Below the pieces are notes generated by a model. That model did not search any database. It was not told the origin of the DNA and saw only the letters and a program-made list of their open reading frames with translations. Position numbers and translations under genes: made by a program. A stretch of DNA of 64,000 bases from Thiopseudomonas denitrificans (GTDB lineage Bacteria > Pseudomonadota > Gammaproteobacteria > Pseudomonadales > Pseudomonadaceae). Shown one piece after another: positions 1 through 8,277 of the stretch; the first letter of the stretch is position 1, and each line of letters starts with the position of its first letter. The DNA lies in the NCBI RefSeq assembly GCF_002866065.1, contig NZ_LNJZ01000007.1, positions 164,388-228,387 on the forward strand. Direction: 5' to 3'.

Positions 1-529
1 CTTCAGGCACGCCGTTAAGCAGTTTCCTGCCCGTCATGCTGATCGGCAAATAATAAACGCTGTCCAGAACCGTCGTATACTTCTCGGCATCGGCATCTGT
101 CCAGCCGGCATAACGCATCATGCCCTCACCATCTTTCGCTATTTCGATACGCCCCTTCATCCAGTACTTTCTGCCATGAAAAAAGCCAAGGTTTTCGGCT
201 TCCTGTATCAAATCCTCACGCTCCTGAAAGAATGAATCGGCCAGAATCAGATTGAAATGACCTTCCAGTGTTCCATCTTCATTGATATGAAACGCTGCGG
301 AAGGATACGGAAACAAAAGGCTTATCCCTTCTTTCAGAGGTGACTGCATTGCCGCTGCCAGCGGGTCAGGGATGTCCAGTTCATAGCTTCGCTTGCTACC
401 GCCCGTAACCAGAAGCTTCTTGTAATCAGGAGAAACGTACACTTCTGACAAGGTTTCATCATAGTGGCGGTGCAACATGCAGCCTGTCAAAAAAACCAGG
501 CAGGCAATAAGCAGAATGATTGAGCGCAT
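1..529 (-). CDS. Putative lipoprotein, 3' end outside the window
   Basis: Reading leftward from an ATG at 529, an open frame of 176 codons runs off the window edge without a stop. The N-terminus is a lipoprotein signal: a short basic start, a hydrophobic run, and a lipobox LTGC with the lipidated Cys at residue 17. A strong ribosome site (AAGGAAG) precedes the ATG. The remainder is a soluble mixed-charge domain that I do not recognise. It is predicted to be anchored in the outer or inner membrane facing the periplasm. Base composition is more AT-rich than in the genes that follow, which may point to a different history. It is divergent from the stress cassette at 813. Existence as a gene is fairly sure; function is unknown. 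Confidence 0.7.
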   Translation of the reverse strand, partial: MRSIILLIACLVFLTGCMLHRHYDETLSEVYVSPDYKKLLVTGGSKRSYELDIPDPLAAAMQSPLKEGISLLFPYPSAAFHINEDGTLEGHFNLILADSFFQEREDLIQEAENLGFFHGRKYWMKGRIEIAKDGEGMMRYAGWTDADAEKYTTVLDSVYYLPISMTGRKLLNGVPE

Positions 530-812
530 TATTCTTCCTTAAACAATTCGATAAACAGACAGGGCTGACGCTACAAAGAGCCTGGAGAATACGGTCTCTC
601 CTGTTGGTTTGGCATTTAACCAAGGTAGCATCTGTACTTTCCGTGGTTTCAATTTCTTGCAGACGGCTGCCGACCGCTTTTCGCCGAAAATGAACCTTCA
701 CCCCGGGTTTTCAATCAAATATCCTGTTACTGCCCATGCATCAGGCAACATTTCATGTCATGCTGGCAATCACGAACTGATTCATCACAGGCACCCACCC
801 GAGGAATAAATC

Positions 813-1100
813 ATGGCAACTCAAACCAAATCAGACAAGGGTACCACGACCGAAGCGGTGGCCGAGGACACCATGGAACACCTGCAAGAGGCCAAAGAGC
901 ATCTGAAAGACGCTGCCAGTGCCGGCTGCAAGGCGGCAGCCGAAGCCCGCACCGCCGCTGGTGCCGAGATGGACGAGCTGCTCGACAAGGGGCGCGACAT
1001 GCTCTGCGAGGCACAGGGGCTGATCCGCAAGCACCCGGTTGCCGCGTTTGGCGTGGCATTTGCTGCCGGATGGGTACTGGCCCGGCTGACACGCCGCTGA
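813..1100 (+). CDS. YqjD/ElaB family (DUF883) membrane-anchored protein
   Basis: A 95-residue protein with a long charged, Ala-rich amphipathic helix followed by one C-terminal membrane segment (about residues 73-92) ending in Arg-Arg. This is the layout of the DUF883 family (E. coli YqjD, ElaB, YgaM). Those proteins tether ribosomes to the inner membrane in stationary phase. The start has a GAGGAAT ribosome site. The next two genes follow closely, as in the yqjDEK group of enterics, so this is probably the first gene of a small stress operon. The family call is secure. Ribosome binding here is carried over from E. coli. Confidence 0.88.
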   Translation: MATQTKSDKGTTTEAVAEDTMEHLQEAKEHLKDAASAGCKAAAEARTAAGAEMDELLDKGRDMLCEAQGLIRKHPVAAFGVAFAAGWVLARLTRR

Positions 1101-1106
1101 TACGAC

Positions 1107-1544
1107 ATGCACACCCCGGATAACGACCCGCAGCGCGCGGAGCCCTTGCCCCTCGACGAGGCAGCACGGCGCATACTCGACGAAGGAACCGGGCTGGGTC
1201 GCCAGCTGGCCGCCCTCTGGCAGGCACACAGCGAGCTGTTCCGCGCCGAGCTGGCGCTGTCCCGCAGCACCCTGCTGCGCCTGGGGTTGTACGCGCTGGT
1301 GACGCTGGCTCTGGCAGGCTCCGCCTGGCTGTGCCTGCTGGCCGCCCTGATTGGCGGGTTGCTTGCACTGGGCTGCCCCGGCTGGCTTGCAGCCTTGCTG
1401 ACGGCCTTGTTACTGCTCTCCGGCACCCTGATCTGCCTGCTGCTGGCACGGCGACTGCTGCCGGATCTGGGTTTTCGCCACAGTCGCGACGCCCTGCGCC
1501 AACTGGTGACAAAAGCCAACACCGAAACGGAGGCAAGGCAATGA
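1107..1544 (+). CDS. YqjE-like membrane protein (phage-holin superfamily fold)
   Basis: 145 residues: a polar N-terminal helix (about 1-50), two closely spaced hydrophobic segments (about 55-78 and 84-113) and a basic tail. This matches the YqjE/putative holin-like family that commonly follows DUF883 genes. It begins 6 bases after the preceding stop, and its own stop overlaps the next start (ATGA), so the three genes are very likely one transcript with coupled translation. The holin-like name reflects a profile resemblance only; nothing here suggests a lysis role. Function is unknown, possibly inner-membrane stress adaptation. Confidence 0.75.
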   Translation: MHTPDNDPQRAEPLPLDEAARRILDEGTGLGRQLAALWQAHSELFRAELALSRSTLLRLGLYALVTLALAGSAWLCLLAALIGGLLALGCPGWLAALLTALLLLSGTLICLLLARRLLPDLGFRHSRDALRQLVTKANTETEARQ

Positions 1545-1891
1545 GTCACGATGCCTGCCGGCAGCGCGTCATCCAGGCCAGGGCGCGGTTGGCCAGCCAG
1601 CTGGACAGCACACGGCAGCAGGCAGAGAATTTGCAGGAGACCGTCCGTCAGTCGACAAGCCCGATGCGAATATTGACAGCAGGTATCCTTGGCGGATTTA
1701 CCGCTGGTATACTCAAAGCCGGGCAGCTGCCACACGGCACCCTGCCCAATGCCAGAACCCTCGGCAACCTGCTTTCCATCCTGAACACGGTGTTGCCGGC
1801 ATGGCAACAGCTGCGGGCACCACAGGCATCCCCAACGCCGGCCCCTGCCACCCCGACAACCCGTGGCGAGCAACCACCCGCCGCACACTGA
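1541..1891 (+). CDS. Small uncharacterised protein in the yqjD-yqjE operon (YqjK-like position)
   Basis: A 116-residue protein whose ATG overlaps the preceding stop codon in an ATGA. It has an N-terminal amphipathic helix rich in Arg and Gln, a Gly-rich, weakly hydrophobic middle (about residues 45-60), and a Pro/Thr-rich tail. It occupies the position of yqjK in enterics, but I cannot show homology. The overlapping start, codon use and operon position support it as a real gene. A longer in-frame extension upstream lies wholly inside the previous gene and is rejected as a start. Confidence 0.6.
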   Translation: MSHDACRQRVIQARARLASQLDSTRQQAENLQETVRQSTSPMRILTAGILGGFTAGILKAGQLPHGTLPNARTLGNLLSILNTVLPAWQQLRAPQASPTPAPATPTTRGEQPPAAH

Positions 1892-1966
1892 GCGCCAGCG
1901 GCGCCCTGCTGCAAAATACGTATATACAGCACCGGATTCACCCTCGCCGTCATAACGGAGGCCACC

Positions 1967-2110
1967 ATGCTTTATTACGCAGCTTCGTTTCATCACTGTC
2001 ATACCCGGCGGCGTACCCGGCATAGCTGGAACCCTCATACCGCTCCGGCAAGCCCCTGCAACCCCCCTTTCTCGCCAAATTCGTATCGTTCCTGCCGACC
2101 GGACACACCC
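1967..2110 (+). pseudogene. Possible decayed DUF1328-type small membrane protein gene
   Basis: After an ideal ribosome site (GGAGG) an ATG opens with the residues MLYYA, the usual start of DUF1328 (YtjA-like) mini-proteins. The frame then turns into a His/Arg-rich sequence unlike any membrane protein. If one base near 1990 is dropped, the reading becomes FITVIPGGVPGIAGT, resembling the Gly-rich membrane helix of that family. Later bases drift again. I read this as a frameshifted remnant. The alternative is a chance match in the intergenic region between the yqj-like operon and the ferritin-like gene. The right end is arbitrary. Confidence 0.3.
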
Positions 2111-2148
2111 CGCCCGCGCCTGCAACCTGCCACCACCGGGAGATCATC

Positions 2149-2700
2149 ATGAGCCAGTCACACCACAACCCCGCCCCCCTGACCCTCGACGAAGCGGCGA
2201 TCCGCCGCGCTGCCGAAACCAGCCATCTCAAGGAAGGTGCCGTCACACCCGGCATCCTGCCCTACGCGAAAGAGATTTGCGCCCTGCTGAACGACGCCCT
2301 GGCAACCGAGTGGGTGTGCGTGCTGCGCTACAAGCGCCACTACTTCACCGCCAGCGGCCTGACCTCAACCCCGATTGCCGATGAATTCCTGGTGCATGCC
2401 AACGAAGAGATGAGCCATGCCGACCGGCTTGCTGCACGTATCGTCCAGCTTGGCGGCGAGCCCCTGCTTGATCCGGCCGGATTCCATGCCCGCAGTCATG
2501 CCGACTATGATGACTCCACCGACCTGGACAGCATGATCCGCGCCAACCTGGTGGCCGAACGGGTCGCGGTGGAGGTCTACAGGCAAATGATCCAGGTCAT
2601 CGGCGACAAGGACCCGACCACAACCCGGCTGCTGCAGGAAATCCTGACCGATGAAGAAGAGCACGCCGACGAACTGTCGGACTGGCTGGACCGTGCCTGA
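2149..2700 (+). CDS. Ferritin-like / bacterioferritin-type diiron protein
   Basis: A 183-residue four-helix protein with the spaced acidic and His ligands of a ferritin-type diiron site: Glu54, Glu87 with His90 (ExxH), Glu137, and Glu169 with His172 (ExxH). This group is annotated as bacterioferritin-like or Dps-like. It probably oxidises and stores iron or protects against peroxide in the cytoplasm. It starts after a GGGAG ribosome site. The DUF488 gene begins 4 bases after its stop, so they are likely co-transcribed. Whether it forms a cage cannot be told from sequence alone. Confidence 0.8.
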   Translation: MSQSHHNPAPLTLDEAAIRRAAETSHLKEGAVTPGILPYAKEICALLNDALATEWVCVLRYKRHYFTASGLTSTPIADEFLVHANEEMSHADRLAARIVQLGGEPLLDPAGFHARSHADYDDSTDLDSMIRANLVAERVAVEVYRQMIQVIGDKDPTTTRLLQEILTDEEEHADELSDWLDRA

Positions 2701-2704
2701 GCCC

Positions 2705-3283
2705 ATGACGACCGTTCCGCAGCAGGCCGAATCCGGCCCGAGTCCGCCGGGTTCGGTGTTTTATACGCTGGGGCATTCCACCCTGGCGCTGGATGCATTT
2801 CTGGCATTACTGCACGATGCTGCCATTGGCTGCGTGGCTGATGTACGCCGCTTGCCCGGCTCCACCCGCTATCCGCAGTTCAATCAGGAGCCGCTACGTC
2901 AGGCACTGGCGGCTGCCGGCATCGGCTACCGTCACCTGACCGGTCTCGCCGGCCGCCGTGGCCGGCAACCGGTTGACCCGGCCGTCAACGCCGGCTGGAT
3001 CAACCAGAGTTTTCACCACTATGCCGACTATAGCCTGCAGCCGGAGTTTGCCAGTGCCTTTGCCGGCTTGCTGGAACTTGGCCGGCAGCAGCGGGTGGCC
3101 ATCCTCTGTGCTGAAGCCGTCTGGTGGCGTTGTCACCGGCGCATCATCAGCGATCACCTGCTGGCCGCTGGTCAGACCGTGCTGCACATCGTGGGCAACA
3201 GGACAGAACAGGCGCAGCTGACAGCGTTTGCCCGCATCAGCCCGGACGGAAGCCTCACCTACCCGGCAAAAGTCAGCCATTAA
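2705..3283 (+). CDS. DUF488 domain protein
   Basis: 192 residues. The N-terminal part contains YTLGHST followed by DVRRLPGS, and near the C-terminus lies a CAE...CHRR motif; both are hallmarks of DUF488. I chose the ATG four bases after the ferritin-like stop, because the upstream in-frame ATG lies inside that gene. The biochemical role of the family is not established. A Cys-containing pocket suggests an enzyme or a redox or metal function. Here it travels with a ferritin-like gene, consistent with stress or iron handling by association only. Confidence 0.8.
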   Translation: MTTVPQQAESGPSPPGSVFYTLGHSTLALDAFLALLHDAAIGCVADVRRLPGSTRYPQFNQEPLRQALAAAGIGYRHLTGLAGRRGRQPVDPAVNAGWINQSFHHYADYSLQPEFASAFAGLLELGRQQRVAILCAEAVWWRCHRRIISDHLLAAGQTVLHIVGNRTEQAQLTAFARISPDGSLTYPAKVSH

Positions 3284-3305
3284 CGGTATGCTGGTCCCCT
3301 CCCGG

Positions 3306-3761
3306 ATGATGATGAAGCATACCATGCATGTACGTAACGTTTTTTCACTGCTGGCTCCACTGCTGCTGGCCACCTGGTTGCCTGGCTGTGGCAAGCAGGA
3401 CCCGGGCTCGGCACTGGAGGCCGCAGCCAGTGCTCTTGAACAGGGCATCTCACAGCGTCAGCCCAAGTCCGTGATGCAATTGCTGCATCAGGATTTCAGC
3501 ACCAGCCACGGACTGGACCGGCAATCGGCCCACCAGCAGATGCTGGCGCTGTTTCTGCGCTACAAGAATATCGGTGTGCTGGTCGTCAATCGTCAATGCG
3601 GGCTGGACAAGGGGTTTTATGATCGCGGGCACTGCAGCGCACAGGTCGGCATCAGTGGAGCCCAGGGACTGATTCCCGAGCGGGCCGAACTCTACCGTGT
3701 CAGCACCACCTGGCAGCTGGCCGGCAAGGACTGGAAATTGCTGGACATGAGCTGGGAATAA
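3306..3761 (+). CDS. Putative lipoprotein, NTF2-like fold suspected
   Basis: About 151 residues. The N-terminus is a lipoprotein signal with a hydrophobic run and lipobox LPGC (Cys at residue 28 from this start; an ATG six codons later is equally possible). The mature part has the pattern of a small NTF2/SnoaL-type alpha+beta domain: an N-terminal helix pair, then strands ending in a W-K-L-L-D-M motif. That fold call is a guess from pattern. There is no strong ribosome site. The next gene, the MATE exporter, starts 65 bases later on the same strand. Confidence 0.65.
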   Translation: MMMKHTMHVRNVFSLLAPLLLATWLPGCGKQDPGSALEAAASALEQGISQRQPKSVMQLLHQDFSTSHGLDRQSAHQQMLALFLRYKNIGVLVVNRQCGLDKGFYDRGHCSAQVGISGAQGLIPERAELYRVSTTWQLAGKDWKLLDMSWE

Positions 3762-3826
3762 ACCGCCCGGCCTGATTCGTCCACGGTGCTGGCTGACCGG
3801 CTTTCTGGCTTATCACCGGTTGATGG

Positions 3827-5182
3827 GTGACAATACCTGCCTTTTGCATGGACCCAATCTGGATGAACGCTGTAACTCCCGGTTTGAACCGCCGAATCTG
3901 GATGCTGGCCTGGCCACTGTTGCTATCCAACCTGACAGCCCCGCTGCTGAGCCTGGTCAATACCGCCGTGGTCGGTCACCTGGACTCGCCGCGCTATCTG
4001 GCGGCGGTGGCGATGGGCGGCAACTATTTCATGTTCCTGTACTTCTCTTTCAACTTCCTGCGCATGGGTACCACCGGCTTTGTCGCCCAGGCCCGCGGCG
4101 GTACGCAGTCAACCCTGATCGTCATCTGCCGAGCCCTGCTGCTGGCATTGGTACTGGGCAGCCTGCTGATTGCCGTAAACCCCTGGCTGCGTGACCTGGG
4201 GCTGCTGTTGCTCGGCGGCAGTGAAGAGGTGCAGACACTGGCGGCGCAGTACATCAATATCCGCATTCTCGGCGCGCCGGCAGCACTCGCCAACTTTGCC
4301 CTGATCGGCTTTGCCATTGGCGTACAGCAAACCCGCGTGCCGTTCAAGATGACCCTGCTGATGCACAGCTGCAATGCGGTACTCAGCTACAGCCTGGTCC
4401 ATATCTGGAATTTCGATGTGCGCGGTGTGGCCGCTGCCAGCGCCACTGCCGATTATCTGGGGCTGGTCGCCGCGCTGTACTGGCTGCGCGGCGAGTTCAG
4501 TCCGCAGGCCCGTCGTGAGGCGCTTGAGCTGGGGCTGCTGCGTCTGAAGCCCATGCTGCAGCTGGTGGCGGTCAACCGTGACCTGTTCATCCGCAGCTTG
4601 GCCTTGCTCAGCGTGTTCTTCTTTTTCACCGCGCAGGGCGCACGCTTCGGCGACACCACCCTGGCCGCCAATGCCGTGCTGATCGCCTTTCTACTAATCC
4701 TGAGCAATCTGCTTGACGGCTTTGCCAATGCCGCCGAAGCGCTGGTGGGCGAAGCGGTCGGCGCCAAAGACACCCCGGCACTGCACAGCTCGGTCAAGGC
4801 TACCGGCCTGTGGTCGATCTATATTGCACTGGGCGCTTTTGTCGGCTTCTTGCTGCTGGGCGCACCGCTGATCAACCTGTTGACCGACCTGGCAAGCGTC
4901 CGTCATGAAGCCCGCCACTACCTGCCCTGGATGCTGGCCCTGCCCTTTACCGCCAGCCTGGGCTTCTGGCTTGATGGCGTGTTTGTCGGCGCCACCCGGG
5001 CCCATGAGATGCGCAACACCATGCTGGTGGCGGTGGCGATGTTCTTTCTGGTCTGGTGGCTCAGCCTGCCATTGGGCAACCACGGTCTGTGGCTGGCGAT
5101 GAATGCCATGATGCTGACCCGCGGCCTGCTGATGGCGCTGGTCTGGCGCCATCACAGCCGGGCCACACAGCCCGGCTATTAA
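3827..5182 (+). CDS. dinF: MATE family exporter, DinF type
   Basis: 451 residues with twelve hydrophobic segments. The N-terminal half carries the DinF subgroup signature: VVGHLDSPRYLAAV in helix 1-2 and FLRMGTTGFVAQA in the second helix. DinF/MATE proteins extrude organic cations or protect against oxidative damage using Na+ or H+ gradients across the inner membrane. The start is uncertain: a GTG here, or an ATG seven codons later (3848), both without a convincing ribosome site. No lexA gene or clear LexA box was seen, unlike enteric dinF. Convergent with queE. Confidence 0.82.
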   Translation: MTIPAFCMDPIWMNAVTPGLNRRIWMLAWPLLLSNLTAPLLSLVNTAVVGHLDSPRYLAAVAMGGNYFMFLYFSFNFLRMGTTGFVAQARGGTQSTLIVICRALLLALVLGSLLIAVNPWLRDLGLLLLGGSEEVQTLAAQYINIRILGAPAALANFALIGFAIGVQQTRVPFKMTLLMHSCNAVLSYSLVHIWNFDVRGVAAASATADYLGLVAALYWLRGEFSPQARREALELGLLRLKPMLQLVAVNRDLFIRSLALLSVFFFFTAQGARFGDTTLAANAVLIAFLLILSNLLDGFANAAEALVGEAVGAKDTPALHSSVKATGLWSIYIALGAFVGFLLLGAPLINLLTDLASVRHEARHYLPWMLALPFTASLGFWLDGVFVGATRAHEMRNTMLVAVAMFFLVWWLSLPLGNHGLWLAMNAMMLTRGLLMALVWRHHSRATQPGY

Positions 5183-5216
5183 GGCGGTCTTTCACAACGG
5201 GCAGGCCGCCCCGGGC

Positions 5217-5239
5217 TTACCCACAACAGCTGTGGATAA
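5217..5239. other. Paired DnaA-box-like sites in an intergenic region
   Basis: TTACCCACA (one mismatch to the DnaA box) faces a perfect TGTGGATAA across five bases. A similar arrangement occurs at 23722-23756. It lies in the 275-base gap between the convergent dinF and queE genes. The same gap holds a perfect 8-bp palindrome (GTAACTCA-A-TGAGTTAC, 5334-5350) and AT-rich sequence. No gene is seen in the gap. Whether DnaA binds is unknown. Confidence 0.4.
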
Positions 5240-5457
5240 CTCTGTGCACGAGTTGCTGATAGATGGCGCCAGGGCACGGCTGCCTGCGGCTCTCCACGAA
5301 TTGTCCAAAAAACGATCAGATAAAAATTAGCAAGGTAACTCAATGAGTTACAAGCAATAAAGAAAGGCAGGCTCACTTGCTGAATATAATTATCAAGCCA
5401 CGCAAAGGCTTGACAGCGACTGTGCATAGATGCTTGTCAGCCATCAGCCCGGGCCGT

Positions 5458-6174
5458 TCAGACGCCACGCTCGTTGTTCCACACCAGCACGTGAAGTTGC
5501 GGCAGTATCCGGACGTCAAACCAGCGATCCTCGCTGATACGCTGCACCAGCCAGCGATAGCCGGCATTGAGCTGTTCCAGATCGGTCATGCGCTCCGGCT
5601 GCTGCGGGGTGGCAGCCTGCAGGTTACAGGGTTGCAGGCACAGTGGCAGCTGTGCAAAGTCCGCAGCCAGCTGCCTGGCCCATTGATAATCCTGCTCGTC
5701 GGCCACCACCAGTTTTAACTGCACTTGCGTGTCTTCGCCTGCCGCCTGTACGCACTCACGCAGGCGCCCGGCAGAGAAATGCATGCCGGACGAAGGCGGC
5801 TTGGGACTGAGCGTCAGATAATCCAGCTGAGCGAACCATGGCTGGACCTTGCTGGCCTGGGTCTCCATGGCAAAACGATAGCCCTGCTGTTTGCCCAGCT
5901 GCAACAGCGGAGCGAGCGGCTGCAGGGCCGGGTTGCCGCCCGACAGGGTGATCAGCAGCGGCACACCACCACTGAGCTGGTTAACCCGCTGCATGATGGC
6001 GGCGGCATCCATGGCCTGCCACTGCGTCTTGAATTGGGGTTCCACCGCGTACAAAGTGTCACACCAGTTGCAGCGGAAATCACAGCCGCCGGTGCGCACG
6101 AATACCGTCGGCATGCCGATCAGTGCACCCTCGCCCTGGACCGTGGGTCCGAAAATCTCGCTGATCAGGATCAT
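5458..6174 (-). CDS. queE: 7-carboxy-7-deazaguanine synthase QueE
   Basis: A radical SAM enzyme of 238 residues that converts 6-carboxytetrahydropterin to 7-carboxy-7-deazaguanine, the ring-contraction step of queuosine synthesis. The [4Fe-4S] motif CX3CX2C is at Cys31, Cys35 and Cys38, preceded by FGPTVQGEG, the typical QueE opening. The chosen ATG overlaps the stop of queD (ATGA), which rules out the longer upstream frame and implies translational coupling. It is the last gene of queC-queD-queE. Confidence 0.95.
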   Translation of the reverse strand: MILISEIFGPTVQGEGALIGMPTVFVRTGGCDFRCNWCDTLYAVEPQFKTQWQAMDAAAIMQRVNQLSGGVPLLITLSGGNPALQPLAPLLQLGKQQGYRFAMETQASKVQPWFAQLDYLTLSPKPPSSGMHFSAGRLRECVQAAGEDTQVQLKLVVADEQDYQWARQLAADFAQLPLCLQPCNLQAATPQQPERMTDLEQLNAGYRWLVQRISEDRWFDVRILPQLHVLVWNNERGV

Positions 6175-6527
6175 GGCTGGTAACGGGCCCAGGTTTTCGG
6201 CGTTTCCGACACAGCCACCGCACACACCTGCGGCCAGCGGGCTTTGGCCCAGTCATGCAGATGTCTGGCCAGCAACTCTGCCGTTGGCAGGTCGCTATCC
6301 AGTACCTCGTTGAGATGACGATGATCGAACGCATCGTCGATATAGTCCTTGAACGCTTTGAGTGCGGTGTAGTCCACAACAAAACCGTATTGGTCCAGCT
6401 CCTCGCTGGCCAGTTCCAGCCGCACCACATAGTTATGGCCATGCAGACGGGCACAGGGGTGTCCCGCCGGCATGTTCACCAGCTGGTGTGATGCGCTGAA
6501 ATGAAATTCCTTGCTGATCCGGTACAT
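6171..6527 (-). CDS. queD: 6-carboxytetrahydropterin synthase QueD
   Basis: 118 residues, a normal QueD length. It makes 6-carboxy-5,6,7,8-tetrahydropterin from dihydroneopterin triphosphate. Zinc ligands His14, His29 and His31 and the catalytic Cys25 are visible (SASH, then C-x3-HGH). A DHRHLNE block and a Glu near the C-terminus complete the 6-pyruvoyl-tetrahydropterin synthase pattern. It starts 2 bases after the queC stop and overlaps queE, so all three are one transcript. Confidence 0.95.
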   Translation of the reverse strand: MYRISKEFHFSASHQLVNMPAGHPCARLHGHNYVVRLELASEELDQYGFVVDYTALKAFKDYIDDAFDHRHLNEVLDSDLPTAELLARHLHDWAKARWPQVCAVAVSETPKTWARYQP

Positions 6528-6529
6528 GC

Positions 6530-7198
6530 TCAGCCCTCCCCGTGCGCATAGCGGGTCGGGTCGTTGACGCCGGCCAGCGCCAGCGCCTCGATCCGCTCAA
6601 GGCAGGTGGCGCAGCGGCCGCAGTGCAGCTCGCCGCCCTCATAACAGGACCAGGTATCGGCAATGGGCACGTCATAACGGGCGGCATCACGGGCGATCGC
6701 GGTCTTGTCCGCCTCGACATAAGGCGCCAGCAGGCTGACCTGGTGCTGGTCCGCCAGTGCCAGGCGCTGCATGCCGGCCATGGCATCAATGAACTCCGGG
6801 CGGCAGTCGGCATAGACGAAGTGGTCGCCACCATGCACGGCAATGGCCACCGCTTCCAGCTTGCGGGCAGCTGCCACGCCAAAGGCGATGGTCAGCATGA
6901 TGGCATTGCGATTCGGCACCACGGTCAGCTGCATGTTGTCCTGGCTATAAAACCCGTGGGGCACATCGACATCACCGGTCAGGGCCGAGCCAGACAGCTG
7001 CCGGCCGATGCTGCTGATATCAAGCAGAATAAAGGGTACATCAAGCCGCTGTGCGCACAGGCGGGCGGCGTCGATTTCTTTTTTATGGCGCTGGCCATAG
7101 TCGAAGCACAGCAATGCCGCCAACTGGCCGTGGGCATGCAGGCGATGGGCAAGCGTAACAGAGTCAAGTCCGCCGGAGCAGATCAGGAGGGTATTCAT
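6530..7198 (-). CDS. queC: 7-cyano-7-deazaguanine (preQ0) synthase QueC
   Basis: 222 residues. It turns 7-carboxy-7-deazaguanine into preQ0 with ATP and ammonia. The PP-loop SGGLDS is at residues 8-13. Four Cys (185, 193, 196, 199) near the C-terminus form the zinc site, and the central VVPNRNAIML motif is typical of the family. It is the first gene of the queuosine cluster; the upstream leader shows no recognisable preQ1 riboswitch. QueF, which would complete preQ1 synthesis, is not in the window. Confidence 0.95.
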   Translation of the reverse strand: MNTLLICSGGLDSVTLAHRLHAHGQLAALLCFDYGQRHKKEIDAARLCAQRLDVPFILLDISSIGRQLSGSALTGDVDVPHGFYSQDNMQLTVVPNRNAIMLTIAFGVAAARKLEAVAIAVHGGDHFVYADCRPEFIDAMAGMQRLALADQHQVSLLAPYVEADKTAIARDAARYDVPIADTWSCYEGGELHCGRCATCLERIEALALAGVNDPTRYAHGEG

Positions 7199-7373
7199 GC
7201 AGGAGTCCTTGTTTTGTTCGGGTAGGCTGCGACCGAGTAGGCGGCAATTTTAACGCCGAAGCAGCACAAACGCCAGAGCACGGGACCCTGCAAACACCGG
7301 CTCGCCGCCCTGTGCCGGCCCGTGGCTGATGCCAACAGGGCAGTCCAGCTGCCGGACGGCAATGCCGGAACAG

Positions 7374-7823
7374 TCAACAACGGAAAATCAGGTGATTTTC
7401 CCAGTCATCCTCCGGTACTTCTTCCTCGCTCAGCATACGGCCAAGCTGCGAAATTCCGGCGGCATGCACCGCGTTCTCGTCACCGCAGACCAGATGATGC
7501 CAGGGCGGTAACGGCTTGCCTTCGGCCAGCAGGCGGTAGGCACAGGTATGCGGCAACCAGGCGTAGGATGTGATGTCTCCCGGTTGCAGCTGAATACAGT
7601 CAGGCACGATTTTTTTGCGCTCGGGGTAATTGCTGCAACGCGCCGTGCCCAGGTCCAGCAGTTTGCAGGCAATCCGCGTGTAGTAGATGCTGTCCGGGTC
7701 TTCGGCATCTTCCAGCTTTTGCAGGCAGCACAGGCCACAGCTGTCACACAGGGACTCCCATTCATCCCGGCTCATCTGCTCCAGGGTTTTGCTTTCCCAG
7801 AAAGGTTTAACAATGGCCGCCAT
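7374..7823 (-). CDS. YcgN/UPF0260 cysteine-cluster protein
   Basis: 149 residues from an ATG with an AGAGG ribosome site; this length matches the family and an ATG ten codons upstream is less likely. Cys26, Cys29, Cys32 and Cys33 form the CxxCxxCC start of the zinc/iron-chelating domain, and further Cys (CSNYPER, PHTCAYR, the C-terminal Cys) complete it. The family is widespread in gammaproteobacteria and has no settled function. The upstream gene ends 2 bases before this start, suggesting co-transcription. Confidence 0.85.
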   Translation of the reverse strand: MAAIVKPFWESKTLEQMSRDEWESLCDSCGLCCLQKLEDAEDPDSIYYTRIACKLLDLGTARCSNYPERKKIVPDCIQLQPGDITSYAWLPHTCAYRLLAEGKPLPPWHHLVCGDENAVHAAGISQLGRMLSEEEVPEDDWENHLIFRC

Positions 7824-7825
7824 GC

Positions 7826-8155
7826 CTACCTCTTTCCCTTTGCCGGCTGACAACGCACATCGACCCGCATGCGGATCACCTGATGATTGAAACCTGCAGT
7901 GACATGGGATTTTTGGCCCGGCTCGATTCGCGCATTGCGACTGACCGGCACGCCCGGACCACTACGAAAACGCACATTGCACTGCGCCGCGTCTGAACCG
8001 TAGTTTTCCAGACTCACCGCTCCGGTATTATCCCCAAGATCCATGGTTTCGACCGCAATGTCCACACCCTTGATTTTTTCGGACACCTCAAACGGAAAAC
8101 TCCACGCCGGAGCGACCATCAACAGGCCCGCCAGCATAAAACAGGTTCGCATCAT
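7826..8155 (-). CDS. Small secreted protein of unknown function
   Basis: About 109 residues. It begins with Met-Met-Arg and a hydrophobic signal peptide ending around AWS-FPF, so the mature protein of roughly 90 residues is probably periplasmic. The mature part has alternating beta-strand patterns and two Cys that could pair. An alternative ATG four codons upstream (8167) is possible. It directly precedes the YcgN-type gene, a pairing I believe recurs in pseudomonads. I do not recognise a domain. Confidence 0.62.
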   Translation of the reverse strand: MMRTCFMLAGLLMVAPAWSFPFEVSEKIKGVDIAVETMDLGDNTGAVSLENYGSDAAQCNVRFRSGPGVPVSRNARIEPGQKSHVTAGFNHQVIRMRVDVRCQPAKGKR

Positions 8156-8277
8156 ACAAATAATCATCCACAACGATATGCCCGGCTTGCAGCCTCCCGG
8201 CAGCAAGCCTGAAAACAGGCATTCTAGCGCACTCTGCGGGATTTCTCCCTGATGCGGGCCAAAAGCGGCACCTGCGG

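Noticed and set aside
1107-1544. Prophage remnant because of holin-like resemblance
   Set aside because: It is the usual YqjE-type partner of a DUF883 gene; no other phage genes are nearby.
821-2125. A 434-codon minus-strand frame over the stress cassette
   Set aside because: Arg/Ser-rich shadow of the plus-strand genes, which have ribosome sites, overlaps and recognisable families.
7199-7373. preQ1 riboswitch upstream of queC
   Set aside because: The leader lacks the preQ1-I or preQ1-II pseudoknot consensus. A C-rich and A-rich stretch exists but not in the required arrangement.
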